A stretch of 64,000 nt of DNA from JAAYCI01 sp964370195 (GCA_964370195.1 CAYJIH010000004.1:33739-97738); one strand, 5' to 3'; positions 15,839 through 24,841 are shown, numbered from the stretch's first letter. Notes: generated by a model not told the origin, from the letters alone. Made by a program: numbers and translations.

Positions 15839-17671
15839 TTATTTTCGTCTTCGAATGGTTTGAACCACCAATATAATCACAAGCACAAAGGCCAACACAA
15901 ACCCGGCTGTACCAATGCCGGACACCACGGTTTTGGCTGCATCGGCAAAATGAATGAGAAGGGAAGAGCCCATGATGAGCGCTGCCACAATGATGCCCAT
16001 TACGAGGCGGTTTACCATGGTTTCCATTCGCTTAAACAATTCGTCTAAGTTCCCGGTTTCCATGCTCAGTTTCATTTCTCCTCTGGTAAGTGTATCCAGC
16101 GCCCGCGAAATTTTCACAGGCACCTCCGGCATTGCTTTGCCCGCACGGTATAAATCTTTTAAAATTTTCAGCACTTCTGTTTTTGGGTCAAATTGATTTT
16201 GTAGATATCGTTTCGCATAAGGCATTACCGCATCCATAATAGAAAGCTCCGGATCCAGTGCCAGCACAATGCCTTCAATTGTGCCCACACCTTTCACCAA
16301 CAAGGTAATGCTTTCCGGCAATTGAAGTTGATGGCGTGCGCAAAGCGTATTGATGTCCTCAAAAGCCACAGAAATATCTAAGTCTCCAATGGGCATCTCG
16401 TAATATTTATCAAACATGTTGCCCACATCTCTTGTAAACGCCTGCATATCCACTGTTGCTTTTGCTTTGCACAAACTTAAAACAGCATGTGCCATTTTTT
16501 CGCTGTCTTTTTCAAGCACAGCCGCTATAATACGGTTCAGCTTTTCGCGGGTGTGTTCGTCAAGCGTGCCCATCATGCCAAAATCGATAAACACAATCCT
16601 CTCCGGCCCATGGTCGGCCGGCTGTGTTTTTACTGTGCCGGCAAACAAGCTCGCTATGTCTTGGTTTCGGAAAATGGTGGATAAACTTACACCGGCTACG
16701 GTTACGTCAATGTCTAGCGGAAGCTCTTGCTGCAAGCCTTTTTCCAGTGCTTCAACCGTTTTGGGCTGGCCGTCGTTTGCTCTTTCTTCTTCAAGCACAG
16801 CAGACGTATCCAATGTGATAAGAATATTGCCGGGATGTGGGTCTGCATGGAAAAAGCCATCGTCGAAAATTTGCTTCATGTAGTTGTCTACAATTTCTTT
16901 GGCCAAGCGTTTTTTTGTTTCCACAACAGCCGTGTTCCCGCTTTGCAGTTCCGCGTTTGATTGCTCTATGTAGGCCGAAACAGGCACACCCTGCATAAAA
17001 TCCATAATCAAAAGGCGCTCGCTAGAAAACTCCCGGTATACTTTAGGGGATAAAATATACGGCACATCCGCATTGAAACCGCCAAATTTCTCAATGTTTT
17101 CAGCTTCTTTTGTAAAATCCAGTTCATTTAATAAAGAACGCTTTAGCTCTGCCACAATGGCGGCGGGGTCTCCCATGCCGGCGGCCGGTATAAACTTAAC
17201 AAGTGGCACCGCCTTTTCCAGCAAGGCAATGTCTTGGCTCATTTCGTCAAAAATGCCGGGGTGTTGCACTTTTACCACCACGCGCTGGCCCCCTTTAAGC
17301 TCGGCCATATGCACTTGCGCAATGCTAGCCGAAGCAAGGGGTTTTTGCGAAAAGTCCTCAAACAAATCGTCTACGGCATGGCCTGTTTCTGCTAAAACAG
17401 TGGCACTTACAGACTCATAATCGTCTGTTTTCACTTGGTTTTGCAATTTTTTTAATTCTTCGCTAAATTCCGGGGTAATGATGTCGGAGCGGGTGGATAA
17501 AATTTGCCCAATTTTTATAAAACTGGGGCCCAATTCTTCAAAAGCCACTCTTACTTGTTCTGGGTTTTTTTGCTCTGCCAGGGAAGAAAGTACTTTATGC
17601 TTTGTTAATGTCGCTACAATTTTTGCAAGACGAGCCTTTGCCGTTTTTTGCGTGGTGTTGTTTTCTTCCAT
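15839..17671 (-). CDS. ABC1/AarF/UbiB-family atypical kinase-like protein with internal insertion
   Basis: A 610-residue UbiB-family protein, an atypical protein-kinase-like ATPase linked to isoprenoid lipid biology. Family marks: KIGQ (53-56), ASIAQVH (115-121), VVVKVQHPG (131-139), HADPHPGN (275-282) and IDFGMMG (362-368). Two membrane helices lie at the C-terminus (about 555-605), as usual. DPHPGN and IDFG are normally separated by about a dozen residues. Here some 80 residues intervene, including an acidic/Gln-rich stretch, so a domain-sized insert of about 65-70 residues splits the catalytic core. The reading frame is clean through it. The start has AAAGGAGA upstream. No quinone pathway genes are nearby, so its lipid partner is unknown. 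Confidence 0.92.
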   Translation of the reverse strand: MEENNTTQKTAKARLAKIVATLTKHKVLSSLAEQKNPEQVRVAFEELGPSFIKIGQILSTRSDIITPEFSEELKKLQNQVKTDDYESVSATVLAETGHAVDDLFEDFSQKPLASASIAQVHMAELKGGQRVVVKVQHPGIFDEMSQDIALLEKAVPLVKFIPAAGMGDPAAIVAELKRSLLNELDFTKEAENIEKFGGFNADVPYILSPKVYREFSSERLLIMDFMQGVPVSAYIEQSNAELQSGNTAVVETKKRLAKEIVDNYMKQIFDDGFFHADPHPGNILITLDTSAVLEEERANDGQPKTVEALEKGLQQELPLDIDVTVAGVSLSTIFRNQDIASLFAGTVKTQPADHGPERIVFIDFGMMGTLDEHTREKLNRIIAAVLEKDSEKMAHAVLSLCKAKATVDMQAFTRDVGNMFDKYYEMPIGDLDISVAFEDINTLCARHQLQLPESITLLVKGVGTIEGIVLALDPELSIMDAVMPYAKRYLQNQFDPKTEVLKILKDLYRAGKAMPEVPVKISRALDTLTRGEMKLSMETGNLDELFKRMETMVNRLVMGIIVAALIMGSSLLIHFADAAKTVVSGIGTAGFVLAFVLVIILVVQTIRRRK

Positions 17672-17781
17672 AAAGGTCTCCTTTTACACACTATGCATTT
17701 ATTATACGTTCTTTATCGTTATACATGTACATGCGGTGCAGTGCAATTTGAATACTATGTATGGTTTGTAAGCACGCAAAC

Positions 17782-18459
17782 TTAAAAGATGCGTAAAAGC
17801 AAAAAATAGAGGGGAGGCACGGCAAGTGCCGGCAAAAAATTGATGGTTTTGATGTTTAAAACCTTTAAAATACTAAGTCCTGTACTAAAAATCAACACAC
17901 CGCCCACAATGCCAATTTCAGCCATCAAAGCATCTGTTATAAATGGTTCTAAAACAGTTGCCCCAAGATAAATGGAACCTTGCCAGCAAAAAAGAATGAC
18001 AGCAGCATAAACAACAGAAAAGCCAAACGAAGAGGCCAGCACCATTGAAGTTACAAAATCTAAGGTTGCATTTGTTAAAAGAAATGTATGGTTGTTGTTT
18101 AAAGCGCTCTCGATGGGGCCCAGTATAGACAAGGTGCCAAAACAAAACAACAAAACAGCTGTGATGGTTCCCTCTAAATTGCCGGCGTGTTTTAATTTTT
18201 TACCAATCGTGTCGATTCTTTCGTCTAGCCGCAACACGTGGCCCACAAAACTGCCAACCGCCAGCGAAACAATAAACAAAACAGGCGCTGCGCTTTCTGC
18301 CATATTGCTAACAATGGAGTGAATGCCAAGTGCCGCTGCCGAAAGCCCCATCGCCTGCATCAGTGCATGGCTGTGCTTTTCGCTAATCCCTTTTTTTAAA
18401 ATACACCCGATTAAACTGCCCACAACGATGGCCAGTGTGTTTATATATGTTCCTATCAT
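17782..18459 (-). CDS. DUF554 (YdfK-like) membrane protein
   Basis: A 225-residue integral membrane protein of the DUF554 family, possibly a transporter. It begins MIGTYINTLAIVVGSLIG, the family's typical first helix, and has about six further hydrophobic segments. The conserved GILDFVTSM-like segment appears as ATLDFVTSMVLASSFG. The start is ATG 18459, with GAGGA 6 bases upstream; the 17 extra codons upstream are not expected in the family. It is oriented with the AarF-like gene 110 bases downstream and may be cotranscribed. Function is unknown. Confidence 0.88.
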   Translation of the reverse strand: MIGTYINTLAIVVGSLIGCILKKGISEKHSHALMQAMGLSAAALGIHSIVSNMAESAAPVLFIVSLAVGSFVGHVLRLDERIDTIGKKLKHAGNLEGTITAVLLFCFGTLSILGPIESALNNNHTFLLTNATLDFVTSMVLASSFGFSVVYAAVILFCWQGSIYLGATVLEPFITDALMAEIGIVGGVLIFSTGLSILKVLNIKTINFLPALAVPPLYFLLLRIF

Positions 18460-18540
18460 TGGTTTCCTCGTGCATTGCGCTAAGCTAGCCGGCATTCCTT
18501 TGCCCTGCATGCGAAGCTATTGTGTGATTCTGCCGTGATA

Positions 18541-18849
18541 TTAAGCGAAATAGGTGTGCGATGCCTTCCATTTTTTTAACGCAATCGACACCCAAAAACT
18601 ATAAATGCCCAGTGTAATAATGGTAAGCAAAAGCCACCATATCCACTTGCCAAAAAGTTGCATCGCTGTGCCATCGAACGCAAGGCGCCTGCCTTCTACT
18701 ACGGTATGTTTTACTTCCCACCGATAAATCATGCAAACAGCCCAAGGATAACAGATCCCCAAGGTAAGTGCGGTTACAAGTGTTCCCAAAAGATACCAGC
18801 CAATCAACTGAAGAAGACCACCATCAAAATACGAGTTCTCTGTGTACAT
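18541..18849 (-). CDS. Small DUF898-like membrane protein
   Basis: A 102-residue membrane protein with two main hydrophobic segments (about 11-45 and 66-88). YRWEVKHTVVEGRRLAFDGTAMQLF and the second-half LLTIITLGIYSF...KKWKASHT pattern match the repeat seen in DUF898 (YjgN-like) proteins, but only about a third of the family length is present. There is no sign of a frameshift: the gene has its own GGAG ribosome site and a clean stop. It is probably a short natural variant. The role is unknown. Confidence 0.75.
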   Translation of the reverse strand: MYTENSYFDGGLLQLIGWYLLGTLVTALTLGICYPWAVCMIYRWEVKHTVVEGRRLAFDGTAMQLFGKWIWWLLLTIITLGIYSFWVSIALKKWKASHTYFA

Positions 18850-19236
18850 TTTTATTCTCCGAATTTCTATTTTTTAAAGAATTTTAGATGTATTTCTAAG
18901 CGTATTTTTAATATCTGTGCTCAAAAAGTGCGAATTACGATGCGAATTTACACATGTTGATAGTGTACGTTATCTATTCATGATTGTCAATATACGATGT
19001 ACGGTGTTTTAATCTTGGATATTCTAATTTTAAAGACGATGCCAAATACAATTGTACCAAGCTTCACATCCTTTTTTATCGCAATTTTAGAAAACGGTGG
19101 CAAAACCAGCACATCTGGCACACCCCCTTGTATTGACGAAACTTTAAAAACAACATAAAATAGAAGTATATAATGCAGTGTTTCCACCATTTTATTGATA
19201 CACATTTTTACTACAAGCAACGAAGGAGTGATTTTA
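18850..19236. other. Intergenic region with the peptide-export operon promoter
   Basis: A 387-base region between the divergent DUF898-like gene and the leader-like peptide gene. It is AT-rich at its left part and contains one good plus-strand promoter (19133-19161). A minus-strand open frame across it and into the sigma gene lacks a ribosome site and is rejected. Nothing else was recognised. Confidence 0.5.
19133..19161 (+). promoter_or_regulatory. Promoter of the peptide-export operon
   Basis: TTGACG (19133-19138) and TAAAAT (19156-19161) are separated by 17 bases, a normal housekeeping-type promoter. Transcription would start near 19168, about 70 bases before the peptide gene. I see no typical ECF -35 (GGAAC-like) here. 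Confidence 0.65.
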
Positions 19237-19422
19237 ATGCAAGAGAAGCTGCATGCTTTGTTTGAAATGCAACATTTTGTAGAAAACGAGAATTTAGCAA
19301 AGCTGATTGCGCAAACAGAGCAACGCATGAAATGTGCCCTTCCCTTTGAAGAATTGGACGACGACCAACTTGTGGTAAATGCAGCCGGAGACCTTTTTCC
19401 GCAAGACAAAGAGGGGGACTAA
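19237..19422 (+). CDS. 61-aa leader-like peptide heading the export operon
   Basis: A 61-residue acidic small protein with no clear homologue known to me. It reads as an amphipathic helical leader (residues 1-30), then FEELDDDQLVVNAAGD (38-52) and a short polar end FPQDKEGD. ELDDDQLxxVNAAG resembles the end of RiPP leaders that finish ELSDEELxxVAGG before C39-type cleavage, with AAG in place of GG. It begins an operon that encodes a C39 peptidase-transporter, so a precursor or leader-derived regulatory role is plausible. The predicted core would be only about 10 residues. The alternative is a small sigma-associated regulator. ATG 19237 has GAAGGAG upstream, and its stop lies one base before the sigma factor start. 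Confidence 0.7.
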   Translation: MQEKLHALFEMQHFVENENLAKLIAQTEQRMKCALPFEELDDDQLVVNAAGDLFPQDKEGD

Positions 19423-19423
19423 A

Positions 19424-19966
19424 ATGATGACGGTTTTGCCGTCCATGGAAGAAATTTATCTCACCTACGAAAAAAAGGTGTATGGATATATTGCACGGCG
19501 TGTAAACAACAGTGCCGATGCACAAGAATTATGCTCTGAAGTGTTTACAAAGGTGCTGGCGGGGCTTTCAACATTTGATTATCAAAAAGCATCCTTATCC
19601 ACTTGGGTTTATGCCGTTTGCCGAAACACAGTGGTAGATTTTTATCGGCACAACGCACGGGCACCCATTCAAAGCGAGTGGGACGAGCCACAATGCGAAT
19701 TGGTGCAAACCGAGCTGTTACCAGAGGATCTATTGCTGCAACAAGAAAAATTAAATGAATTGGCCGCGGCTTTAGCGCGCTTGCCACAGCGCGAGCGCGA
19801 CATTATTATATTGCGGTTTTATCACGGCCTTCCTTCAAAAAAAGTGGCAGAAGCGGTTTCTCTTAACGATGGCAACGTGCGCTATTTGCAATCCATCGCA
19901 CTGAAAAAATTGCGCCTATATCTGCACGAAGATAACAGTGCGCCGGAGGGCGACGATGAACCGTAG
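19424..19966 (+). CDS. ECF-type RNA polymerase sigma factor
   Basis: A 180-residue sigma-70 family factor of the extracytoplasmic-function type. Region 2 is visible as ARRVNNSADAQELCSEVF and LSTWVYAVCRNTVVDFYR (about residues 24-86). Region 4 is LPQRERDIIILRFYHGLPSKKVAEAVSLNDGNVRYLQSIALKKLR (about 128-172), with a proper helix-turn-helix. The start is placed at ATG 19424 behind GAGGGGG; a second ATG follows immediately. The operon lacks an obvious anti-sigma factor. The 61-aa upstream protein or the mini-HlyD could serve in control, but this is speculation. It overlaps the next gene by 11 bases. Confidence 0.9.
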   Translation: MMTVLPSMEEIYLTYEKKVYGYIARRVNNSADAQELCSEVFTKVLAGLSTFDYQKASLSTWVYAVCRNTVVDFYRHNARAPIQSEWDEPQCELVQTELLPEDLLLQQEKLNELAAALARLPQRERDIIILRFYHGLPSKKVAEAVSLNDGNVRYLQSIALKKLRLYLHEDNSAPEGDDEP

Positions 19967-20438
19967 TGTATTTCGTAAAAAAAGCCTTGATAGAATGGAA
20001 AGCCCCGAACAAATGGATGATTATATCCAGGCAACAAGCCCCCGTTTATGGCCTGTTTTGGCTGCGGTTGCTGTGCTGGTAACCGCGGTGGTTGTGTGGT
20101 CTTTTACGGCATCGCTTACCTCAGAAGTGTCCCTACAAGCCTATTTAAAAAACGAACACGCCGTGTGTTACATCACACCGGAAATGGCAAAAACACTTTC
20201 TGTGGGCATGCGCATCCGTGCAGAAGGCGAAACCGGGGCCATTATAGAAATAGGGCAAAATCCACTTTCCAGGCAGGAAGTGGCTACAATTATAGGCAAC
20301 GATTATGTATTCGACACGTTAGACGTTCCCGAGTGGAGCGTTCCCGTGGTGATTTCAATGCCTTCTTCCCCAGATGGTATTGTGGAAATTTCTGTAATAA
20401 CCGGCAGTGTGCATCCGGCCGAGTTTGTGCTTAACTAA
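19956..20438 (+). CDS. Shortened NHLM-type HlyD-like secretion protein
   Basis: A 160-residue single-pass membrane protein. The N-terminus, FRKKSLDRMESPEQMDDYIQ followed by TSPR and a helix at about 31-50, matches the start of NHLM bacteriocin-system HlyD proteins. After that only a short beta-rich domain (about 55-160) remains: the periplasmic coiled-coil hairpin and second lipoyl half of normal 400-residue adaptors are absent. The gene is intact (GGAGGG ribosome site, ATG overlapping the sigma stop, clean end), so this looks like a natural mini-adaptor suited to a single-membrane cell. It precedes two ABC transporters and probably contacts them. Confidence 0.82.
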   Translation: MNRSVFRKKSLDRMESPEQMDDYIQATSPRLWPVLAAVAVLVTAVVVWSFTASLTSEVSLQAYLKNEHAVCYITPEMAKTLSVGMRIRAEGETGAIIEIGQNPLSRQEVATIIGNDYVFDTLDVPEWSVPVVISMPSSPDGIVEISVITGSVHPAEFVLN

Positions 20439-20451
20439 GGGAGGTGGGGCT

Positions 20452-22611
20452 GTGGTTGGTGTGCGAAAAGTACCCGTTGTATTGCAGCTAGAAGCCCTTG
20501 AGTGCGGCGCGGCCTGCCTGTGCATGGTGTTGGCCTATCATAAAAAATGGATTCCACTGGAACAAGTTCGCCGCGATTGTGGCGTGTCCCGGGATGGCTC
20601 CTCGGCAATCAATGTGCTAAAAGCAGCGCGAAGCTATGGCTGCACAGGCAAGGGTTATCGTTTTGAGCCAAAGCGGCTTTTGGAAAACGTGGTTCAGTTT
20701 CCATGTATTGTTCATTGGAATTTTAACCACTTTGTTGTACTTTGTGGCTTTCGAGGCAACAAGGTTTTTATAAACGATCCGGCCCGTGGGGATATTACAG
20801 TTACGTTTGAAGAATTTGACAATGCATTTACCGGCATCGTGCTGGAAATTGTGCCAACACAGCAGTTTATCTGCGATGGCAAACCGAAAAGTGTATTTTC
20901 GTTTATAAAAAAACGTTTAAAGGGTGCTGCGGCACCCTTGGTTTTTTCGGCCATTTCCGGTTTAATTCTTACCATACTCGGTGTGATGCAACCGGGGTTT
21001 GCACGCGTGTTTTTAGAACGCCTTCTCACAGGGCAAAACCCAAGTTGGTTGATGCCGTTTACCATCGGGTTTGCTGTTTTTTGCCTGTTTTCATTTTTGT
21101 TTCAATGCTACTTTGAAAGCCAGCGCATTAAAATTGAGGGTAAACTTTCCATTGTGGCAAACGCAACCTTTTTATGGCATGTAATCCACCTACCCATGGA
21201 CTTTTTTTCTCAGCGTATGGTGGGCGATATTGCCATGCGGCAATCGGACAACGAAAAAATTGCAAATTCTCTTCTTTCACAAATTGCGCCACTTGGCCTT
21301 CATTTTGTTTTGTTGGTGTTTTATCTATATGTTATGCTTCATTATTCACTGCTACTTACTGTGGTGGGCTTATCTTCCCTTTTCATAAACATGGCGCTTG
21401 CACATCTCGTTACAAAGAAGCGGCAAAACTTAACACGCACCTATATGCGCGATACAGGAAAATTAAACGGTGTTACCATTTCGGCAGTGGAAATGATAGA
21501 GAGCATCAAATCCAGCGGTGCAGAACACGGTTTTTTCGAACACTGGGCCGGATATCAGGCTTTAGTAAGCAACAGCAAGGTGAAGTTTGCGCGAGTAAAC
21601 CAATATCTGGATTCTCTTCCCGGGTTCTTGCGTGGGCTAAACAACATTTTGGTTTTAACAATGGGTGCGTTTCTTGTGATACAAGGCCAATTTACAGTGG
21701 GCATGATTTTGGCTTTTCAAGGGTTTCTTTCATCGTTTATGGCACCGGCACAAAATTTTATTACGGTGGGGCAACGCTTTGGGGAAATGCGAAGCCAAAT
21801 GGAACGCATTGAAGATGTGATGCAATACAACACCGATGTGCCAAAGCACGAAGAGAAACAAACCACACAAAAGACAATGCAATACAATAAGTTACGTGGT
21901 GCCATTGAGCTAAAAAATGTAACTTTTGGTTATTCTCCACTTTCCGAGCCTTTGATAAAAAATATTTCCATTCGCATAGAACCCGGCCAACGTGTGGCTT
22001 TTGTGGGCACATCCGGATGTGGCAAATCCACGCTAACAAAATTGATTTCTGGCCTATACAAACCGTGGAGTGGCACAATTTTGTTTGATGGAAAGCCCAT
22101 TTCTGAAATAAACCGCCATGTGTTTGTTTCCTCTTTGGCTATGGTAGACCAAGACATCACCTTGTTTGAAGACAGCATTGAAAATAATATCAAAATGTGG
22201 GATCACTCCATAGAAGATTTTGAAGTAGTTTTGGCGGCGCACGACGTTCAGCTGCATGACGATATTTTGGCACGCAGCGATGGGTATCGACACAAAATTT
22301 TAAATGGAGGGTGCGATTTTTCCGGCGGCCAATGTCAACGGATGGAGATTGCCCGTGTGTTGGCGCAAGACCCAACTGTTATTATTTTAGATGAGGCCAC
22401 ATCGGCACTTGATGCAAAAACAGAATATAACGTGATGCAGGCCATTTATGATAGAGGTGTTACAAACATACTTGTGGCACATCGTTTGTCTACCATACGC
22501 GATTGCGACGAGATTATTGTACTGCATGAGGGGTGTGTTGCCGAGCGGGGCACACACAACGAATTGTGGGCCAAAGGCGGTATGTATACACAGCTTGTTT
22601 GCAACGAATAA
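20452..22611 (+). CDS. NHLM-type peptidase/permease/ATPase (C39 peptidase ABC transporter)
   Basis: A 719-residue bifunctional exporter that cleaves leader peptides and moves the product across the membrane. The N-terminal C39 cysteine protease has Cys18 in LECGAACL, His93 in NFNHFVVLCGF and Asp109 in INDPARG, so the triad is intact. About six membrane helices follow (residues about 155-440). The C-terminal ATPase carries GTSGCGKST, FSGGQCQRMEIAR and VIILDEATSALD. The start is GTG 20452, 7 bases after GGGAGG; upstream codons in frame overlap the mini-HlyD gene. It is closely followed by a second ABC half-transporter, the usual NHLM pair, with which it presumably forms the exporter. Confidence 0.93.
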   Translation: MVGVRKVPVVLQLEALECGAACLCMVLAYHKKWIPLEQVRRDCGVSRDGSSAINVLKAARSYGCTGKGYRFEPKRLLENVVQFPCIVHWNFNHFVVLCGFRGNKVFINDPARGDITVTFEEFDNAFTGIVLEIVPTQQFICDGKPKSVFSFIKKRLKGAAAPLVFSAISGLILTILGVMQPGFARVFLERLLTGQNPSWLMPFTIGFAVFCLFSFLFQCYFESQRIKIEGKLSIVANATFLWHVIHLPMDFFSQRMVGDIAMRQSDNEKIANSLLSQIAPLGLHFVLLVFYLYVMLHYSLLLTVVGLSSLFINMALAHLVTKKRQNLTRTYMRDTGKLNGVTISAVEMIESIKSSGAEHGFFEHWAGYQALVSNSKVKFARVNQYLDSLPGFLRGLNNILVLTMGAFLVIQGQFTVGMILAFQGFLSSFMAPAQNFITVGQRFGEMRSQMERIEDVMQYNTDVPKHEEKQTTQKTMQYNKLRGAIELKNVTFGYSPLSEPLIKNISIRIEPGQRVAFVGTSGCGKSTLTKLISGLYKPWSGTILFDGKPISEINRHVFVSSLAMVDQDITLFEDSIENNIKMWDHSIEDFEVVLAAHDVQLHDDILARSDGYRHKILNGGCDFSGGQCQRMEIARVLAQDPTVIILDEATSALDAKTEYNVMQAIYDRGVTNILVAHRLSTIRDCDEIIVLHEGCVAERGTHNELWAKGGMYTQLVCNE

Positions 22612-22625
22612 AGGAGATGACGCGC

Positions 22626-24812
22626 TTGGGCTGGCTAGACGAGCAATTGAATATAAGAAAAAAAGCCGACGAAGAAATGATGGAAGAGGCTCTTTTTTCG
22701 CTTTCCGGTGTGATAACAGGCCGGCAAACCGGCACCACACAAAAAAACACCCTTTTGCAAACACAGCATGCAATGGGTGATATTTTGGCTTATTTTCGCA
22801 TTCCGATGCCCGAACTTTCGGAAACGATACAAAACCTTGAGGCGCAAGTGGATGCTCTTTTACGCCCATCGGGTATTATGCACCGCCGTGTAAAGCTAAA
22901 AGAAGATTGGTACAATCACTGCATTGGCCCTTTGCTTGGCACCACAAAAAGCGGCCACATCGTGGCGCTCATGCCAAAAACATGGGGTGGGTATCAATTT
23001 TTTGACGTTGCATTAGGTAAAACGGTCACTGTTAATGCCAAAACAGCCAGCCATATACAAGACGAAGCTTATTGTTTTTATCGTTCGTTTGCTTCAAAGC
23101 CCATTGGTATGATTGATTTTTTTAAGTTCATGCTGGCAACAATCGCCCCTTTTGATGTGGTATTTTTTCTTTTTGTCACCTTGGCGGCCACGGCGGTCTC
23201 CTTGCTTTTCCCCTATATAAACGACCAACTATTTGGCATTGTAATCCCAAGCAGTGAAACGTATCTTTTGGCCTCTGTCGCGTTTTTTATGGTGGGCATT
23301 TTGTTGTCGTCCACTTTGTTTAACATTGTAAAATCTCTTCTCGTTGCACGCATTCAAACAAAGCTGGACATTGCCACAGAAGCAGCCACCATGATGCGCA
23401 TTTTGTCTCTTCCGGCCGAATTTTTTAAGCGATATAGCCCCGGCGAGTTAAACGCCCGCATGAAAACCGTGAGCGAGCTATGCCATATATTGGTGGATGT
23501 TGTTTTTGGTATAGGCATTCCTTCACTATTTTCTTTCCTTTATATCGTGCAAATTTCTGTGTATACACCATCGCTTGTATGGGTTGTTCTTTTAACAGCA
23601 TTTTTATCTTTTTCAGTGTCTTTCGCTTATATTTTGGCACAAATAAAACGCACCAATCGGCTAAGGGCGGCCACATCAAAACTTGAGGGCATCGTGTTTT
23701 CGCTATTTTCCGGTGTGCAAAAAATTAAATTAGCCGGTGCAGAAAAACGTGCATTTGCCCGCTGGGCCAAAACGTATAAAACCGTGGCAAGCTTACAATA
23801 TAAACTGCCGGCATGGTTTCGCATTTTGCCGGGCTTTGCCCGTTTTATCCGTTTGTTTGGCCTCGTGTTTATTTACTACTTCGCTGTTGTATCTCAAATT
23901 AGTGTGGCCGAATTTATGGTATTTAATGCCGCGTATGGCTTATTCATGGGCGCAATGGAGTCTTTGGAAAAGGCCATGGTAAGCATTTCTGGCATCCCAC
24001 CTATTTTAGAAATGGTAAAACCCATTTTACAAGAAGTGCCGGAAATTTCTCAAGGGAAAAAAACAGTGGAAAAGCTACAGGGCGGCATCGATGTAAGCCA
24101 TATTTCTTTTCAGTACAGTCGCGACATGCCCCCTGTGCTTGATGACATCTCTTTTTCTGTTTTGCCGGGACAATACGTTGCCATTGTGGGTACCACAGGG
24201 TGTGGAAAATCCACATTGCTGCGCTTGTTGCTTGGTTTTGAAACACCCCAAAAAGGTGCCATTTATTACGATAAGCAAGATATGACCCTTTTAAACTTAC
24301 GCACATTGCGGCGCAATATTGGTGTGGTGATGCAAACGGGAAAGGTATTTCAAGGGGATGTGTATCACAACATCGTCATTACACAGCCCACGCTAACAAT
24401 GGCCAGAGCATGGGAGGCGGCAGAAATGGCAAACCTTGCCGAAGACATTCGCCGCTTTCCCATGGGCATGCACACCATGATTTCGGAAGGGGGCGGGGGC
24501 ATTTCTGGGGGGCAACGCCAGCGATTGATGATTGCAAGGGCAATTGCGCCAAAACCGCAAATTTTGATGTTCGACGAGGCCACATCGGCACTGGATAACC
24601 TTACACAAAAAAAGATTTCCACAAGTTTAAGCAAACTGCACTGCACAAGAATTGTCATTGCACATCGGCTTTCCACCGTTCGCGAGTGCGACCGCATTTT
24701 GGTATTACATCAGGGAAACATTGTTGAAGACGGAACGTACGAAGAATTGCTAACAAAAGATGGCCATTTTGCAGAACTGGTTAAAAGACAGCGTTTAGAT
24801 CTGCCATTATAA
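22626..24812 (+). CDS. NHLM-type second ABC transporter (permease/ATPase)
   Basis: A 728-residue ABC exporter half, the NHLM 'ABC2' partner. The first 150 residues are a non-catalytic N-terminal domain without a peptidase triad. Membrane helices lie around 165-420, and the ATPase has GTTGCGKST, ISGGQRQRLMIAR and ILMFDEATSALD followed by IAHRLST. ABC2 proteins are usually longer; here the N-terminal domain is short. The start is set at TTG 22626 because AAGGAG (22611-22616) is 9 bases away. An in-frame ATG at 22617 touches that site with no spacing and is less likely. The gene follows the peptidase transporter by 14 bases and ends before a terminator, closing the operon. Confidence 0.9.
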   Translation: MGWLDEQLNIRKKADEEMMEEALFSLSGVITGRQTGTTQKNTLLQTQHAMGDILAYFRIPMPELSETIQNLEAQVDALLRPSGIMHRRVKLKEDWYNHCIGPLLGTTKSGHIVALMPKTWGGYQFFDVALGKTVTVNAKTASHIQDEAYCFYRSFASKPIGMIDFFKFMLATIAPFDVVFFLFVTLAATAVSLLFPYINDQLFGIVIPSSETYLLASVAFFMVGILLSSTLFNIVKSLLVARIQTKLDIATEAATMMRILSLPAEFFKRYSPGELNARMKTVSELCHILVDVVFGIGIPSLFSFLYIVQISVYTPSLVWVVLLTAFLSFSVSFAYILAQIKRTNRLRAATSKLEGIVFSLFSGVQKIKLAGAEKRAFARWAKTYKTVASLQYKLPAWFRILPGFARFIRLFGLVFIYYFAVVSQISVAEFMVFNAAYGLFMGAMESLEKAMVSISGIPPILEMVKPILQEVPEISQGKKTVEKLQGGIDVSHISFQYSRDMPPVLDDISFSVLPGQYVAIVGTTGCGKSTLLRLLLGFETPQKGAIYYDKQDMTLLNLRTLRRNIGVVMQTGKVFQGDVYHNIVITQPTLTMARAWEAAEMANLAEDIRRFPMGMHTMISEGGGGISGGQRQRLMIARAIAPKPQILMFDEATSALDNLTQKKISTSLSKLHCTRIVIAHRLSTVRECDRILVLHQGNIVEDGTYEELLTKDGHFAELVKRQRLDLPL

Positions 24813-24841
24813 TATAAATTAAATGGAATTAAATACGAATA

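Noticed and set aside
18987..19409. 140-codon minus-strand frame over the sigma operon start
   Set aside because: No ribosome site, composition unlike a protein, and it is antisense to the well-supported peptide gene and its promoter.
21174..21812. 212-codon plus-strand frame inside the C39-ABC gene
   Set aside because: Out-of-frame shadow of an intact transporter gene; no start signal.
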